This document shows, piece by piece, positions 44,601-52,228 of a DNA stretch of 64,000 bases. Below the pieces are notes generated by a model. It was not told the origin of the DNA, did no database searches, and saw only the letters and a program-made list of their open reading frames with translations. Source of the stretch: Acidiferrum sp963764675 (lineage in GTDB: Bacteria > Acidobacteriota > Terriglobia > Acidiferrales > UBA7541); assembly GCA_963764675.1 (NCBI GenBank), contig CAVXTQ010000009.1, forward strand, positions 1 to 64,000. Reading direction: 5' to 3'. Every line of letters begins with the position of its first letter. Positions within the stretch are counted from its first letter, which is position 1. A program made the translations under genes and the position numbers.

Positions 44601-44746
44601 CCTTGCGGTATGATCTGGGCATGGCTCAGGAATCGGCGGGCGAGTTGGAAGCGGCACTGAAAAGTTTTTTCCAGGTCTACGCGGTCAACATTGACTACCG
44701 CGACGTGGGCGAGCGCATCGCTGCTCTTCAAAAGCCAGCGCGTTGA
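41678..44746 (+). CDS. Large TPR-repeat protein with Ala/Glu/Pro-rich middle
   Basis: The ATG at 41678 (MAYNKSKFVEAAQKLLNQGK) gives about 1022 residues. The N-terminal 400 residues are tetratricopeptide repeats (AIAEYQQILKHEPRDQVTLM, AIDYFERLAQLFVGDGFLTK, AVALLKKLLMAEPDNLRIQI). A second short TPR pair (about 470-550) precedes 300 residues of low-complexity Ala/Glu/Pro sequence, probably disordered. A final TPR set closes the protein (DLETHYNLGIAFREMGLLEE, then AISEFQKVAKASERG). No signal peptide or transmembrane helix is present. Likely a scaffold; acidobacterial proteins of this build often sit near gliding or pilus genes, but none are seen here. Confidence 0.75.
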   Translation: MAYNKSKFVEAAQKLLNQGKVAQAIAEYQQILKHEPRDQVTLMTIGELYIRQGETFQAIDYFERLAQLFVGDGFLTKAIAVYKRIAKLAPEEIRPLEKLADLYVQQGVMSEARPLFLQLAEIHLKNNRQPEAVALLKKLLMAEPDNLRIQIRLADLYQAMGQTKEAIDAYISAAQRALARGDQAECEKLADKTLKLDPANMPAIIVKARVYSTQGNFTQAAQLLEQVPNLEKGGEQTELLLDLYLKNVKWDQGTDLALRVFDADPKNYGPAQKLVESLLEGGQGDRAMAVLDRTRIPMIDAGEHEVVSKLLNDLSERLPGRIEPLEWLVETYGRTSDSFRLPDALAHLGDALVSANKLERAKQVFEQLVDREPESEPAKRKLNDVLRKMGSLAPEEPAAIIEDETPVELVKPPAPKVRPDMEPPPPEVNAKPAAPATAMPAAPIAGPPVEPPLDEDTQKFIAQSLTDVDLFASYGLTQKAIGLLEAILRRAPRHTPTLEKLLDFVLGAGDDRRTAELAAQLERIHSERGDPRGAERFGELRRRFQRAAGLTDEELAGPAAHASAQPAEVAAEVTADDETLPEIAAEPALAEFSIEEAPVELAEVSAPEAASPQGEEVHEVDLSDEWASMLENQPAAVSTTAPASPAAEAAPEFEVPAEVASEPQGTEEFAISEEAESAPAVAEFHVPAEAPAVEEEAPAFADISADVSGSSQPASEVHEAAYELPELAAEPEAPPAAEKPVVHAAVPTPPVAPAKPPAKAPEAAPKTQEPEFELDQDYELVLDPEPLVPAYDQKPPAIPVVPLEPEHVAQNAAPSAPASGFASDQFLSDLANEIDQLGIGELSPGYSEPAAHGAADGNAVKKEEKAVSPIEAGPLKEVFDEFRAELGEMGAEDEDLETHYNLGIAFREMGLLEEAISEFQKVAKASERGRPFRYSMQCYTLLGLAFMDRGQPSIAAMWYERALLLPDIEPESTLALRYDLGMAQESAGELEAALKSFFQVYAVNIDYRDVGERIAALQKPAR

Positions 44747-44785
44747 TGGCCCAACCTCAATGAGCCTCGGGGCGGTCTCTCACCC

Positions 44786-45040
44786 ATGAATCGAATCTTG
44801 AGCGCGCTGCTAGTCGTCATCTGCTGCCTCATGGGCGCGATTCTGTTCTACCTTCCGTGGACCGGCATCTGGGAACAGAATTACTTTCTCAGCCATTTTC
44901 CGTCGCTCATGCGCGTTTTGCTCCATCCTTCGTTCCGTGGCGCGGTCAGCGGCCTGGGCATCTTGGACATTTTCCTCGCCATACGCATGATCGGTCCCGA
45001 AACAAGCCCCTCGGCGCCCGCCCGTGTCCGCCCTCAGTAA
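44786..45040 (+). CDS. Small two-helix membrane protein
   Basis: An 84-residue protein with two hydrophobic segments (LSALLVVICCLMGAILFYLP and AVSGLGILDIFLAIRMI) joined by a short aromatic loop. Its end overlaps the GTG start of thiE by 17 bases, which suggests translational coupling. No family was recognised. Confidence 0.55.
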   Translation: MNRILSALLVVICCLMGAILFYLPWTGIWEQNYFLSHFPSLMRVLLHPSFRGAVSGLGILDIFLAIRMIGPETSPSAPARVRPQ

Positions 45041-45725
45041 TTCGCTCGGTCCGTGGAAATCGCCCATTCTGTGCTACGTGACCGACCGGCGCAGCCTTCC
45101 GCACGCCAAGGGAAGCGCACTCATACAAAAAATCGACGCGATCCTGGCAGCGGGGGTCGATTGGGTGCAGATTCGTGAAAAGGATCTGTGCGCTCGGGAG
45201 CTGGCCGTGCTCACACGTGAAGCGCTGCTCCGAACCGCGGTCCATTCCCGTGGTAGGAACCAGGCTTGCCGCATCTTGGTGAACGATCGGGTCGATATCG
45301 CCCTTGCGGAGCGCGCGGACGGGGTTCACCTCGGCGAGGCCGGCCTGCCAGTCAACGAAGTGGCACGCCTCATCGCGACGCATATCTCACGCAAAGATTT
45401 TCTGGTGGGCGCTTCCTGCCACTCTCTCGAAGCCGCAAAATTGGCCGCGAGCGGTGGCGCCGGCTATCTCTTTTTCGGCCCGGTGTTTGCCACGCCGTCC
45501 AAGGCTGCCTTTGGCCCGTCGCAAGGCGTCGAGCGCCTCGCGGAGGTCTGCCGCGCAATTGCGATTCCTGTCCTTGCGATCGGCGGCATCACTCTGGAAA
45601 ACGCCGGCGCGTGTTTAGCTGCTGGCGCCGCCGGGATTGCCGCGATTCGCCTCTTCCAAGATGCGCCCGACCCTTCCGCAACAGTTCGTTCTCTTCGCCA
45701 ATGTTCAGGCGCTGCTCTTCCCTAA
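45024..45725 (+). CDS. thiE: Thiamine-phosphate synthase
   Basis: A 233-residue TIM barrel with thiE motifs: CYVTDRRSLPH, then GVDWVQIREKDLCARELAVL, then RILVNDRVDIALAERADGVH, HLGEAGLPV, VGASCHSLEAAKLA, YLFFGPVFATPSK and PVLAIGGITLENAGACLAAG. It couples HMP-pyrophosphate with thiazole phosphate. It starts at GTG 45024. No TPP riboswitch was seen upstream. The other thiamine gene in the window, thiD, is 12 kb away. Its 3' end overlaps the convergent DinB gene by 21 bases. Confidence 0.93.
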   Translation: MSALSNSLGPWKSPILCYVTDRRSLPHAKGSALIQKIDAILAAGVDWVQIREKDLCARELAVLTREALLRTAVHSRGRNQACRILVNDRVDIALAERADGVHLGEAGLPVNEVARLIATHISRKDFLVGASCHSLEAAKLAASGGAGYLFFGPVFATPSKAAFGPSQGVERLAEVCRAIAIPVLAIGGITLENAGACLAAGAAGIAAIRLFQDAPDPSATVRSLRQCSGAALP

Positions 45726-46166
45726 GCGTCGCAGCAGCCGTATCTGCCCGGCGTGGTAAATGTCGTGGAAGGCGATGCCATAGAGCTGCCTCAGCATCTT
45801 TCCTTCATGCGGCGTCCGCAGCACCTTTGCCACCGCCTCGCGCAGCGCTCGGTGCTCGCGTTCCAGTAAGGCCTTGTCCGCCTTCCACGCCGCTTCGTTC
45901 AATTTTCCCGGCTCTGGCCGCGCAAAGAAATTGCTGCCTTTCAGCACAAATGAGCCGCGCTTACCGCCTTCCATCCGTCGCCGGACCGCGTACTTCCAGT
46001 AGGCGGCGTGCAGCGTTACTTCCCAGATGTTGTGCCGCCCGGGCGCGGGACGCCTCGCCGCCTGCTTCGCGGTCACTCCGCGTATCGACTGTTTGAGGTT
46101 TGGTCCGTGCCAGGTGCGTTTTTCGTAGGCTTCATCGAGAAGGGTCAGGATCCAGTGGGGTTTCAC
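45705..46166 (-). CDS. DinB-family protein
   Basis: The GTG at 46166 after GGGAG is preferred to the upstream ATG at 46196. The 153-residue product is a four-helix bundle of the DinB/YfiT type (PF12867): KPHWILTLLDEAYEKRTWHG, then VTLHAAYWKYAVRRR with the first metal His, and FHDIYHAGQIRLLRRL with the C-terminal pair of His. Members are metal-dependent hydrolase-like or thiol-transferase proteins of mostly unknown role. Confidence 0.85.
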   Translation of the reverse strand: MKPHWILTLLDEAYEKRTWHGPNLKQSIRGVTAKQAARRPAPGRHNIWEVTLHAAYWKYAVRRRMEGGKRGSFVLKGSNFFARPEPGKLNEAAWKADKALLEREHRALREAVAKVLRTPHEGKMLRQLYGIAFHDIYHAGQIRLLRRLGKSSA

Positions 46167-46283
46167 AGGACTTCTCCCAAGGGGTTGGACGCGCAAGAGC
46201 GGAAAACTGCGCCAGAATGCCGCTTGCGCCCGGCTATGTCAACGAGCCTCGTTCCAGGGCGCTGTTGGGAGCGGAATTTTCAG

Positions 46284-46349
46284 TTGCAAATTACTTGCAC
46301 TTAATATCGGACTAGATTAGTCTTATTTTGTTTTGCAAATCATTTGCAA
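46284..46349 (+). promoter_or_regulatory. Palindromic operators upstream of the OMP/cytochrome c operon
   Basis: Three palindromes are stacked here: TTGCAAATTACTTGCA (46284-46299), GACTA GAT TAGTC (46310-46322, within ATATCGGACTAGATTAGTC) and TTGCAAATCATTTGCAA (46333-46349, perfect). The last overlaps the ribosome-binding site AAGGAG of the first gene. The central site resembles boxes bound by Rrf2-family regulators, while the flanking TTGCAAAT sites imply a second factor or a cooperative repressor. No regulator gene is adjacent. Confidence 0.6.
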
Positions 46350-46358
46350 GGAGACTTC

Positions 46359-47243
46359 GTGATTCCCCGTACTTTTTTCGGCCTTTTTGCCCTTTTGCTC
46401 GCTTCTCTTGTCGTTTCCTCTCCAGCGTTCGCTCAGGAGAGTCCCTATATCGTCGCCTATGACCACTACATGGAAGAGCCTGGCAGCCTGGAGGTCGAAT
46501 ACTTCTCCACCTTCGGCACCCAGCGCGGCGGCAACGACTTCCACGCCTTTTGGGTCGAATTCGAGTACGGCGCCACCGCATGGTGGACCACCGAGTTCTA
46601 CCTCGACGGCCAGTCGGCCTTTAATGACAGCACCCTCTTCACCGGCTTTCGTTGGGAGAATCGCCTCCGTCCTCTGAAACACGAGCACTTCATCAATCCC
46701 GTCATCTACATCGAGTATGAAAACACTAGTGGCGCCGACAAGATTCTCAAGGAAGTCGAGGGTCACGACGTGGAGGCGGACTATGGCGAACCCAACTCCG
46801 CCGCGCGCCACGATCACGACCACGAGCTGGAGTTTAAGCTCCTGCTCTCCAGCACCTACAAGGGCTGGAACTTCGTCGAAAACACCATCGCGACCAAGAA
46901 TCTATCCAACGATCCATGGGAGTTTGGCTATGCCATGGGCGCGAGCCGCCCGCTGAAGTTGAAAGCTTCGTCCAAGCGCTGCAATTTCTGCCGCGAAAAC
47001 GTCATCGCCGGCGTCGAAATGTACGGCGGGCTTGGCGACCGCTACAGTTTCGGCCTCAAGGACACATCGCAGTATTTGGCTCCGGTGGTGGCTTGGAATC
47101 TTCCTTCCGACTGGACGCTGCGCCTCTCGACTGGTTTCGGTCTCAACGACAATAGCCATCGCTTCCTGTTGCGTTGGGGACTCTCCCGGGAATTCTCCGG
47201 CTTTGGGGACTTGGTAGGTCACTTCTTCGGAGGTCACCGATGA
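46359..47243 (+). CDS. Predicted outer-membrane or periplasmic protein
   Basis: The GTG at 46359 with AAGGAG upstream gives 294 residues with a signal peptide (IPRTFFGLFALLLASLVVSS, ending PAFAQ). The mature part has alternating amphipathic strands rich in Tyr, Trp and Phe (LEVEYFSTFGTQRGGNDFHA, WTLRLSTGFGLND) and a terminal Phe-rich end (FGDLVGHFFGGHR), as in outer-membrane beta-barrels. It also contains a His/Asp run (RHDHDHELEF) and a CNFC pair, both possible metal ligands. The stop overlaps the start of the cytochrome c gene (ATGA), so the pair is coupled. Confidence 0.7.
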   Translation: MIPRTFFGLFALLLASLVVSSPAFAQESPYIVAYDHYMEEPGSLEVEYFSTFGTQRGGNDFHAFWVEFEYGATAWWTTEFYLDGQSAFNDSTLFTGFRWENRLRPLKHEHFINPVIYIEYENTSGADKILKEVEGHDVEADYGEPNSAARHDHDHELEFKLLLSSTYKGWNFVENTIATKNLSNDPWEFGYAMGASRPLKLKASSKRCNFCRENVIAGVEMYGGLGDRYSFGLKDTSQYLAPVVAWNLPSDWTLRLSTGFGLNDNSHRFLLRWGLSREFSGFGDLVGHFFGGHR

Positions 47244-47713
47244 GAGCGCGGCTCCTATTCCCGTTCCTACCCATTTGTATGTGGGCGGCCCTGCTTGGGA
47301 TAGCGATCGGCCAAGCGCAGCCAGGCAATGCTTCGCCGCCAAGGCCGGCGAAAAGCAAAACGGCGGAATACAAAGAGCTCGTCAATGCGCCGGAGAAAGC
47401 GCGTGCAAAATCCAATCCGCTGGAGAGCGATCCCGAAGCTGCCTTGGCCGGCAGAATTTTGTTCGGGCGGCACTGCGGAGAGTGTCACGGTGCCGCTGCC
47501 GAAGGTGGGCACCACGGCCCAAGTCTTCGCGTCGTGGAAGTTCAGAACGCGGCCCCGGGCGCTATCTTCTGGGTTTTGACCAACGGTGTCGTCCGGCACG
47601 GCATGCCCGTTTGGTCCAAACTTCCGGAGCCGCAGCGCTGGCAGCTCGTCTCTTTCATCAAATCACTCGGCGTCAAGCCAACCCCGGAGAACCTTCCGCT
47701 CCCCAAACCCTAG
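47240..47713 (+). CDS. Small c-type cytochrome
   Basis: The start ATG at 47240 overlaps the preceding stop. A signal peptide (ARLLFPFLPICMWAALLGIA) is followed by a class I cytochrome c domain: heme site GRHCGECHG (CxxCH) and distal Met in RHGMPVWSKL, then WQLVSFIKSLG. At 157 residues, about 75 before the heme are linker. It is periplasmic and carries electrons; it lies in one operon with a barrel-like protein under palindromic operators, so an extracellular or periplasmic electron-transfer or metal-linked role is possible. Confidence 0.9.
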   Translation: MRARLLFPFLPICMWAALLGIAIGQAQPGNASPPRPAKSKTAEYKELVNAPEKARAKSNPLESDPEAALAGRILFGRHCGECHGAAAEGGHHGPSLRVVEVQNAAPGAIFWVLTNGVVRHGMPVWSKLPEPQRWQLVSFIKSLGVKPTPENLPLPKP

Positions 47714-47736
47714 CCGCCAGCCACTCATGCGGCGCT

Positions 47737-47778
47737 CCTGTAGCGCCATCCCGTCAGGGCGGCATCTTGGATGTCGCC
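47737..47778. repeat. REP-like palindromic unit
   Basis: Two stems are visible: GCGCT CCTGT AGCGC and GGGCGGCATC TTG GATGTCGCCC (one mismatch). They lie between the cytochrome gene and the convergent transporter gene. The type is common in acidobacterial intergenic regions. Confidence 0.5.
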
Positions 47779-47875
47779 CACGCCGCGGCGTGAAGCTGCA
47801 AGGCACGGCCCGCAAACCACAAGGTGTGTTAGACGATTCAACGGAAGGAAGGAAACGCTCCGCGCAACTTTGCTC

Positions 47876-48946
47876 TTACGCGCTCAGCCAGCGTCCAATC
47901 GGCCGCCACGATTCGGTGTGGTCGCAAATCACCCGCAGCGATGCGGTGATCGGGATAGCCAGCAACAATCCCATGCCGCCCCACACCCAGCCCCAGAAGA
48001 GCAGGGCCACCGTGATGGCCACCGCGTTGAGCCGCACGCGGCGTCCTACCAATTGCGGCGCGATGAAATTCGCCGCTATGACGTGAATGGTAGTGAGCAC
48101 CCCGGCGATCAGCACAAACGAGCTGATCGTTTTGATCTTCGCCAACGCGATGATGAAGGCCGGCATCCAGGCCATCACCGCGCCGATATACGGCACCATG
48201 TTCAATAGTCCCGAAGCGATGCCGGTCAGAATGGGATAGTCGAGGTCCATCATCCAGAAAAACAGGCTGCTGGCCGCAATCACCATCAGCGTGACGATGG
48301 TCATTCCGGCCAGATAGTCGCGCAGAACCTCACGCAGGTCTTCCAGTGTCTCCTTCACCTGCGTCCGCCGCGTCACCGGGAACAGTTGCAGCGTTCCGTG
48401 CCAGACTTCGCGTTTGCCCGCCATCATGAAGAAGACGAGAAACGGCACGAACGTGATTTCCAGAAATAGTGCGTAGAGGGATCCCATGCCACGCATCAAG
48501 AGCGTGCGTATGAAGCCCGGTTCAAGCTGACGGACATCTTGTGCGCCGCCGGCACCTGCTGCCCCGCCGGCCGCAACGCCGCCTCCAATGCCATTGATTT
48601 TTCCCTCAATCGTGTCCGCTGCGCCCCGCAGCACACTACTGTATTTCGGCCAGTTCTCCGCAAAGTTCGCGATTCTCGAACCCAGGCCGTAACCGACAGC
48701 CGCCAACACCAAAATCAAGATCAGTACCATTATCATCGCGCCTACGGTTCGCGGCACGCCGACTCTCTCCAGGAGCTCGACCGCCGGATCCAAAAAGTAC
48801 GCGAGCAGGATCGACAGCAGCAGCGTGATCACCACGCCCTGCGCGTAGTAGCAAAAGAGCAAGATGATCGCCGCCGCGATCACCCGCATGCTGAAGTTGG
48901 ACCCGCTGATCCGCACGATCGCAGGCCGTGTTTCTGTCGCGGACAC
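47876..48946 (-). CDS. AI-2E family transporter
   Basis: The GTG at 48946 with GGAG upstream is preferred to the longer frame opening at 48997. The 356-residue product has about eight membrane helices (VIAAAIILLFCYYAQGVVIT, AMIMVLILILVLAAVGYGL, FLEITFVPFLVFFMMAGK, DYPILTGIASGLLNMVPYIG, FVLIAGVLTTIHVIAANFI). GLLNMVPYIGAVMAWMPAFI and PQLVGRRVRLNAVAITVALL are PF01594 signatures. Family members export AI-2 or act as ion antiporters; the substrate is open. A Gly/Ala-rich loop (IGGGVAAGGAAGAGGA) lies in the long periplasmic segment. Confidence 0.88.
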   Translation of the reverse strand: MSATETRPAIVRISGSNFSMRVIAAAIILLFCYYAQGVVITLLLSILLAYFLDPAVELLERVGVPRTVGAMIMVLILILVLAAVGYGLGSRIANFAENWPKYSSVLRGAADTIEGKINGIGGGVAAGGAAGAGGAQDVRQLEPGFIRTLLMRGMGSLYALFLEITFVPFLVFFMMAGKREVWHGTLQLFPVTRRTQVKETLEDLREVLRDYLAGMTIVTLMVIAASSLFFWMMDLDYPILTGIASGLLNMVPYIGAVMAWMPAFIIALAKIKTISSFVLIAGVLTTIHVIAANFIAPQLVGRRVRLNAVAITVALLFWGWVWGGMGLLLAIPITASLRVICDHTESWRPIGRWLSA

Positions 48947-48954
48947 AATGTACT

Positions 48955-48969
48955 CCGTGTTGTACACGG
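48955..48969 (-). promoter_or_regulatory. Palindromic site at the transporter start
   Basis: CCGTGT TGT ACACGG is a perfect 6-bp palindrome about the start region; outer bases extend it imperfectly (GTACTCCGTG against CACGGTAAC). It overlaps the ribosome-binding region of the transporter gene and may be a repressor site. Confidence 0.35.
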
Positions 48970-49182
48970 TAACACACTGATGCAAGCGCCATGCCAACTT
49001 GCGTGCCCGCGTTTCGTTAGAAGTAATTCATTCGTATTAACTGGACGGAACACGTCGAGCCCGCGCCCAATTGGCGCCATTTAACCCCGTGCTAGACTGG
49101 TCCGAGCCGTTCATCCCAGCATTGGATCTCTATCTTTTCGGGATCGCGAGTCAACTCATCTAAGGATCGTTCCGCGGTCATT

Positions 49183-50550
49183 GTGGAACTCGACCGCCTT
49201 TACGTCATGCCCAAAGCGCTCTTCGGTACCGACGGAATCCGCGGCGAACCCGGCAAACCGCCCCTTGACGATGCCACGCTTCATGCCGTCGGCCGCTCGC
49301 TTGGCGCCTATCTGAAACGCCAGCATCCCGCGGCACGCGTCCTCATTGGCATGGATACACGCGAATCTGGGCGGCACATTGCCGCTCTGCTGGGGGCTGG
49401 CCTCACAGCCGCCGGCGCTCCCGTCGAGTTTGCGGGAGTCATCACCACGCCGGGAGTCGCCTGCCTCGTGCGCCAAAAAGGGTTTCAGGCTGGTGTCGTC
49501 ATATCGGCATCCCACAATCCATTTCACGACAATGGCGTGAAGCTCTTTTCGAGTGCCGGAATGAAATTTCCCGATTCCGTCGAGGAGATCCTGGAAGAGG
49601 ACATCTTCAAGCATCGAGGCGATCCGGCGCCGAAAGATCCGCCCTTCCTTTCCTCCGATGACACCCTTGATGCCAAGTACCTGAGTTTTCTTCGTAGCCG
49701 CGTGATTCCCGGCGCCAAGCTGTCCGGCTTGCGCATCGTTCTCGACTGCGCCAATGGTGCCGCCTACAAGCTTGGCCCCGAGCTCTTCCGCTCGCTCGGC
49801 GCCGATGTCGTTGCCATGGGTGCCTCGCCCGACGGGCGGAACATCAATGCCGCTTGTGGCTCGCTGCACTTGGGAGGCCTGCAAGAACGTGTTCGCGAAG
49901 AGCATGCCGCGCTGGGCGTAGCCTTCGACGGCGATGCCGACCGCGCCCTTTTTGTGTGCGAAACCGGGAAAATCATAAATGGGGACGGTATCCTTCTCGC
50001 CGCTGCTCGTTTTCTGAACTCGCAGGGAAAACTCAAAGGTGCCCGCGTGGTCGCCACGTCCATGTCCAATTTGGGACTCGAGCGCGTGCTTTCTCGCGAA
50101 GGTATCGAACTCGCTCGGACCGCTGTCGGCGACCGCTACGTTCTCGAAGAAATGCTGCGCAGCGGCAACGTTATTGGCGGCGAACAATCCGGCCACATCA
50201 TTTTTCTCGACGATTCTCCCGCCGGCGACGGCCTCCTGACCGCCGTCAAGATCGCTTCGCTCGTTGCCATGCATGGCCGCCTGGAATCGCTCGTCGAGGG
50301 CTTGAAGGATTACCCCCAGACCATCGTCAACGTTAAAGTTCGCTCCAAGCCTCCGCTCGAGTCCTTGCCCGAAGTTTCCCGCGCCCTCGCCGAAGCCCAA
50401 TCCGTCCTCGGGGACAACGGCCGCGTGGTCCTTCGCTACTCCGGCACCGAGCAACTTGCCCGCGTCATGGTCGAAGCCGAACACGACGCCGACGTCCAGC
50501 GCTTCAGCCAATCTCTAGCCAACGCCCTCCGCTCCGCCATCGGCGCCTAG
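49183..50550 (+). CDS. glmM: Phosphoglucosamine mutase
   Basis: The four phosphohexomutase domains are clear: phosphoserine loop VVISASHNPFHDNGVK, metal loop AFDGDADRALFV, sugar loop GGEQSGHIIF and phosphate-binding RYSGTEQLARVMVEA. The N-terminal KALFGTDGIRGEPG is typical of GlmM. It converts GlcN-6-P to GlcN-1-P for peptidoglycan and LPS precursors. Either GTG 49183 or ATG 49207 could be the start; neither has a strong Shine-Dalgarno. It is about 455 residues long, normal for the family. Confidence 0.95.
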   Translation: MELDRLYVMPKALFGTDGIRGEPGKPPLDDATLHAVGRSLGAYLKRQHPAARVLIGMDTRESGRHIAALLGAGLTAAGAPVEFAGVITTPGVACLVRQKGFQAGVVISASHNPFHDNGVKLFSSAGMKFPDSVEEILEEDIFKHRGDPAPKDPPFLSSDDTLDAKYLSFLRSRVIPGAKLSGLRIVLDCANGAAYKLGPELFRSLGADVVAMGASPDGRNINAACGSLHLGGLQERVREEHAALGVAFDGDADRALFVCETGKIINGDGILLAAARFLNSQGKLKGARVVATSMSNLGLERVLSREGIELARTAVGDRYVLEEMLRSGNVIGGEQSGHIIFLDDSPAGDGLLTAVKIASLVAMHGRLESLVEGLKDYPQTIVNVKVRSKPPLESLPEVSRALAEAQSVLGDNGRVVLRYSGTEQLARVMVEAEHDADVQRFSQSLANALRSAIGA

Positions 50551-50667
50551 ACCCGAGCCCGTGGCGCGGCCCTTTCCGCGGGGCATTTCACTCCCGGTAG
50601 CACTCTGTCTTCCTGCAAGAAATTACTGCCTCCCCGTTCTAACCCTGGAGGCGATTCCACAACCGCC

Positions 50668-51840
50668 ATGAACGACACGATTGCGACGCCAATCAACACA
50701 ATATCGACCGAGCACAGCACGAGCGCCACAAAGGCAGGCGTTAGCCCTGGGCAGCCGACTTGGCGGGGCTTCCTCGCAACCTTTGGTCGGCCTTCGTTGC
50801 AAGGCCTCATTGTCGCTATCCGCAAGACGCGTGGATTCTTCGGCCGGCACTGGATCCTGACGGCCTGCGCATGCTCGCTTGCTTTCTTGATCCTTGCGCC
50901 GGTTCTACGGCGTGCGAAGGAACAGCCCGCGTCCAGACCGTTTATCGACGCGGTGCCGCAAGCCCCGACTGCCCTTCCTGTGGCTAGGCGCAAAGGCTTC
51001 GCCAGCAGAGAGATCTCGGCTCCAGCGGCCAGTTCGGGGGCGAGTCCGATCGACACGCTTCAGGATTCCGCCGTCGTTGAAACTCAAGAGGCCGAGGAAG
51101 GGACTACCGGCTCAACGCCTGGCTTCCAGTGGTCCGTGCCGATGATCGCGCGAACCATCTCCATTGCTCTTGTGGCCAAGGACTTCTCCTCCTCGCGCGC
51201 TACTCTGGAGGCGATTCTCGCTCGCCATCACGGATACGCTGCCAGTCTCACGGCGAACACGCAGCAGAACGCTGCACGTTCGCTCCAAGCATCGCTCCGC
51301 ATCCCCGCGCCGGAGGTGGGCGCTGCTCTAGCCGAACTCAAATCCCTGGGCCAAGTCCAGAACGAAACTCAAGGCGGAGAGGAAGTCACCCAGCAGCACG
51401 CCGACCTCGTGGCCCGCCTGAAGAATTCCAGGGAAACGGAGCGCCGCCTCCAGGCAATCCTTGAGCAGCGCACCGGCAAAATCACGGATGTTCTTGCCGT
51501 CGAACAGGAGATCGCACGCGTCCGCGGCGAAATCGAGCAGATGGAAGCCGAGCAGAAATCGCTCGAGCATCGGGTGGACTTTGCCACGGTCGATTTGAGC
51601 GTCCTCGAAGAGTACAAGGCCCAGATCGGCTCACCATCGCCCTCATTTTCAACTCGCCTCCACAACGCTCTCGTTGGTGGGTACCGCGACGCTCTCGAAA
51701 CTCTTGCCGGCATCGTTCTTTTCTTTGCCGCGGATGGCCCTTCCATTTTTCTGTGGCTTGCTTTCCTCTTGCCGGTCATGTGGTTGCTTCGCCGGCGTTG
51801 GCTCCGCGAACATGCCGCCGTATCTCCTGCAGGAGTTTGA
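50668..51840 (+). CDS. DUF4349 membrane protein
   Basis: A 390-residue protein. A cytoplasmic N-terminal stretch is followed by one helix (WILTACACSLAFLILAPVL) and a Pro/Ala linker. The DUF4349 domain (PF14257) then begins MIARTISIALVAKDFSSSRA and contains a long coiled coil (LKNSRETERRLQAILEQRTG, then VEQEIARVRGEIEQMEAEQK). The C-terminal membrane helix FLWLAFLLPVMWLLRRRW closes it. The function of DUF4349 is not established; in other genomes it often follows anti-sigma-like genes, which are absent here. The 3' end faces 900 bases without a gene. Confidence 0.85.
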   Translation: MNDTIATPINTISTEHSTSATKAGVSPGQPTWRGFLATFGRPSLQGLIVAIRKTRGFFGRHWILTACACSLAFLILAPVLRRAKEQPASRPFIDAVPQAPTALPVARRKGFASREISAPAASSGASPIDTLQDSAVVETQEAEEGTTGSTPGFQWSVPMIARTISIALVAKDFSSSRATLEAILARHHGYAASLTANTQQNAARSLQASLRIPAPEVGAALAELKSLGQVQNETQGGEEVTQQHADLVARLKNSRETERRLQAILEQRTGKITDVLAVEQEIARVRGEIEQMEAEQKSLEHRVDFATVDLSVLEEYKAQIGSPSPSFSTRLHNALVGGYRDALETLAGIVLFFAADGPSIFLWLAFLLPVMWLLRRRWLREHAAVSPAGV

Positions 51841-52058
51841 TTTGCGGCGTTGGCAAATGGAGGCGAGCGTTAACGTTAACGGGGTCGATCACATCACCGC
51901 TCCTACTCTGTCCATCTCCCAAAGACTGGATGAAACCTGGTTCTCTCTGTGGAATTCAGTAGACTTTTGTATCTATAGCATCAGCACTTCTTCTCGATGT
52001 CGAACCTAACTCCCGTCCTTTCATACGCCTAATCGGATTTACAAAACGGGGACATTGC

Positions 52059-52074
52059 TGGCATCCCGTTTGCA
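52059..52074 (+). promoter_or_regulatory. Sigma-54-type promoter upstream of a candidate small RNA
   Basis: TGGCATCCCGTTTGCA matches the -24/-12 consensus TGGCACG-N4-TTGCW at all strongly conserved positions (GG and GC, with exact spacing). No coding sequence follows; instead there is a hairpin and a terminator within 120 bases. Confidence 0.55.
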
Positions 52075-52084
52075 CTACTCCGGC

Positions 52085-52195
52085 TCAACAAAACAAAGAT
52101 TGGCTTCCCGGGGTGGCCGGAACCCAACCTCGACTGGGATTCCGGTTTTGGGGGGTCAGTTCTAGAGAAAGGGGGCTTGCACCAGCCCCCTTTTT
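52085..52195 (+). ncRNA. Candidate sigma-54-dependent small RNA, about 110 nt
   Basis: The expected start is about 12 bases after the GC of the -12 element, near 52085. The transcript would contain a strong hairpin at 52117-52145 (CCGGAACCCA paired with TGGG-A-TTCCGG around loop ACCTCGAC) and end at a rho-independent terminator at 52171-52195. No open frame of useful length is present. The region lies in 900 bases without a gene. An alternative is that the terminator merely ends the DUF4349 transcript, 330 bases upstream. Confidence 0.5.
52171..52195 (+). terminator. Rho-independent terminator of the candidate small RNA
   Basis: GGGGGCT TGCACC AGCCCCC followed by TTTTT; a perfect 7-bp stem. 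Confidence 0.9.
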
Positions 52196-52228
52196 CATTT
52201 CCTCAGTGGTTAGAGTAACTTCCCGCGG

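Noticed and set aside
49156..50511. Open frame of 451 codons opposite glmM
   Set aside because: glmM has all four catalytic loops; the antisense product has no motif and no ribosome-binding site.
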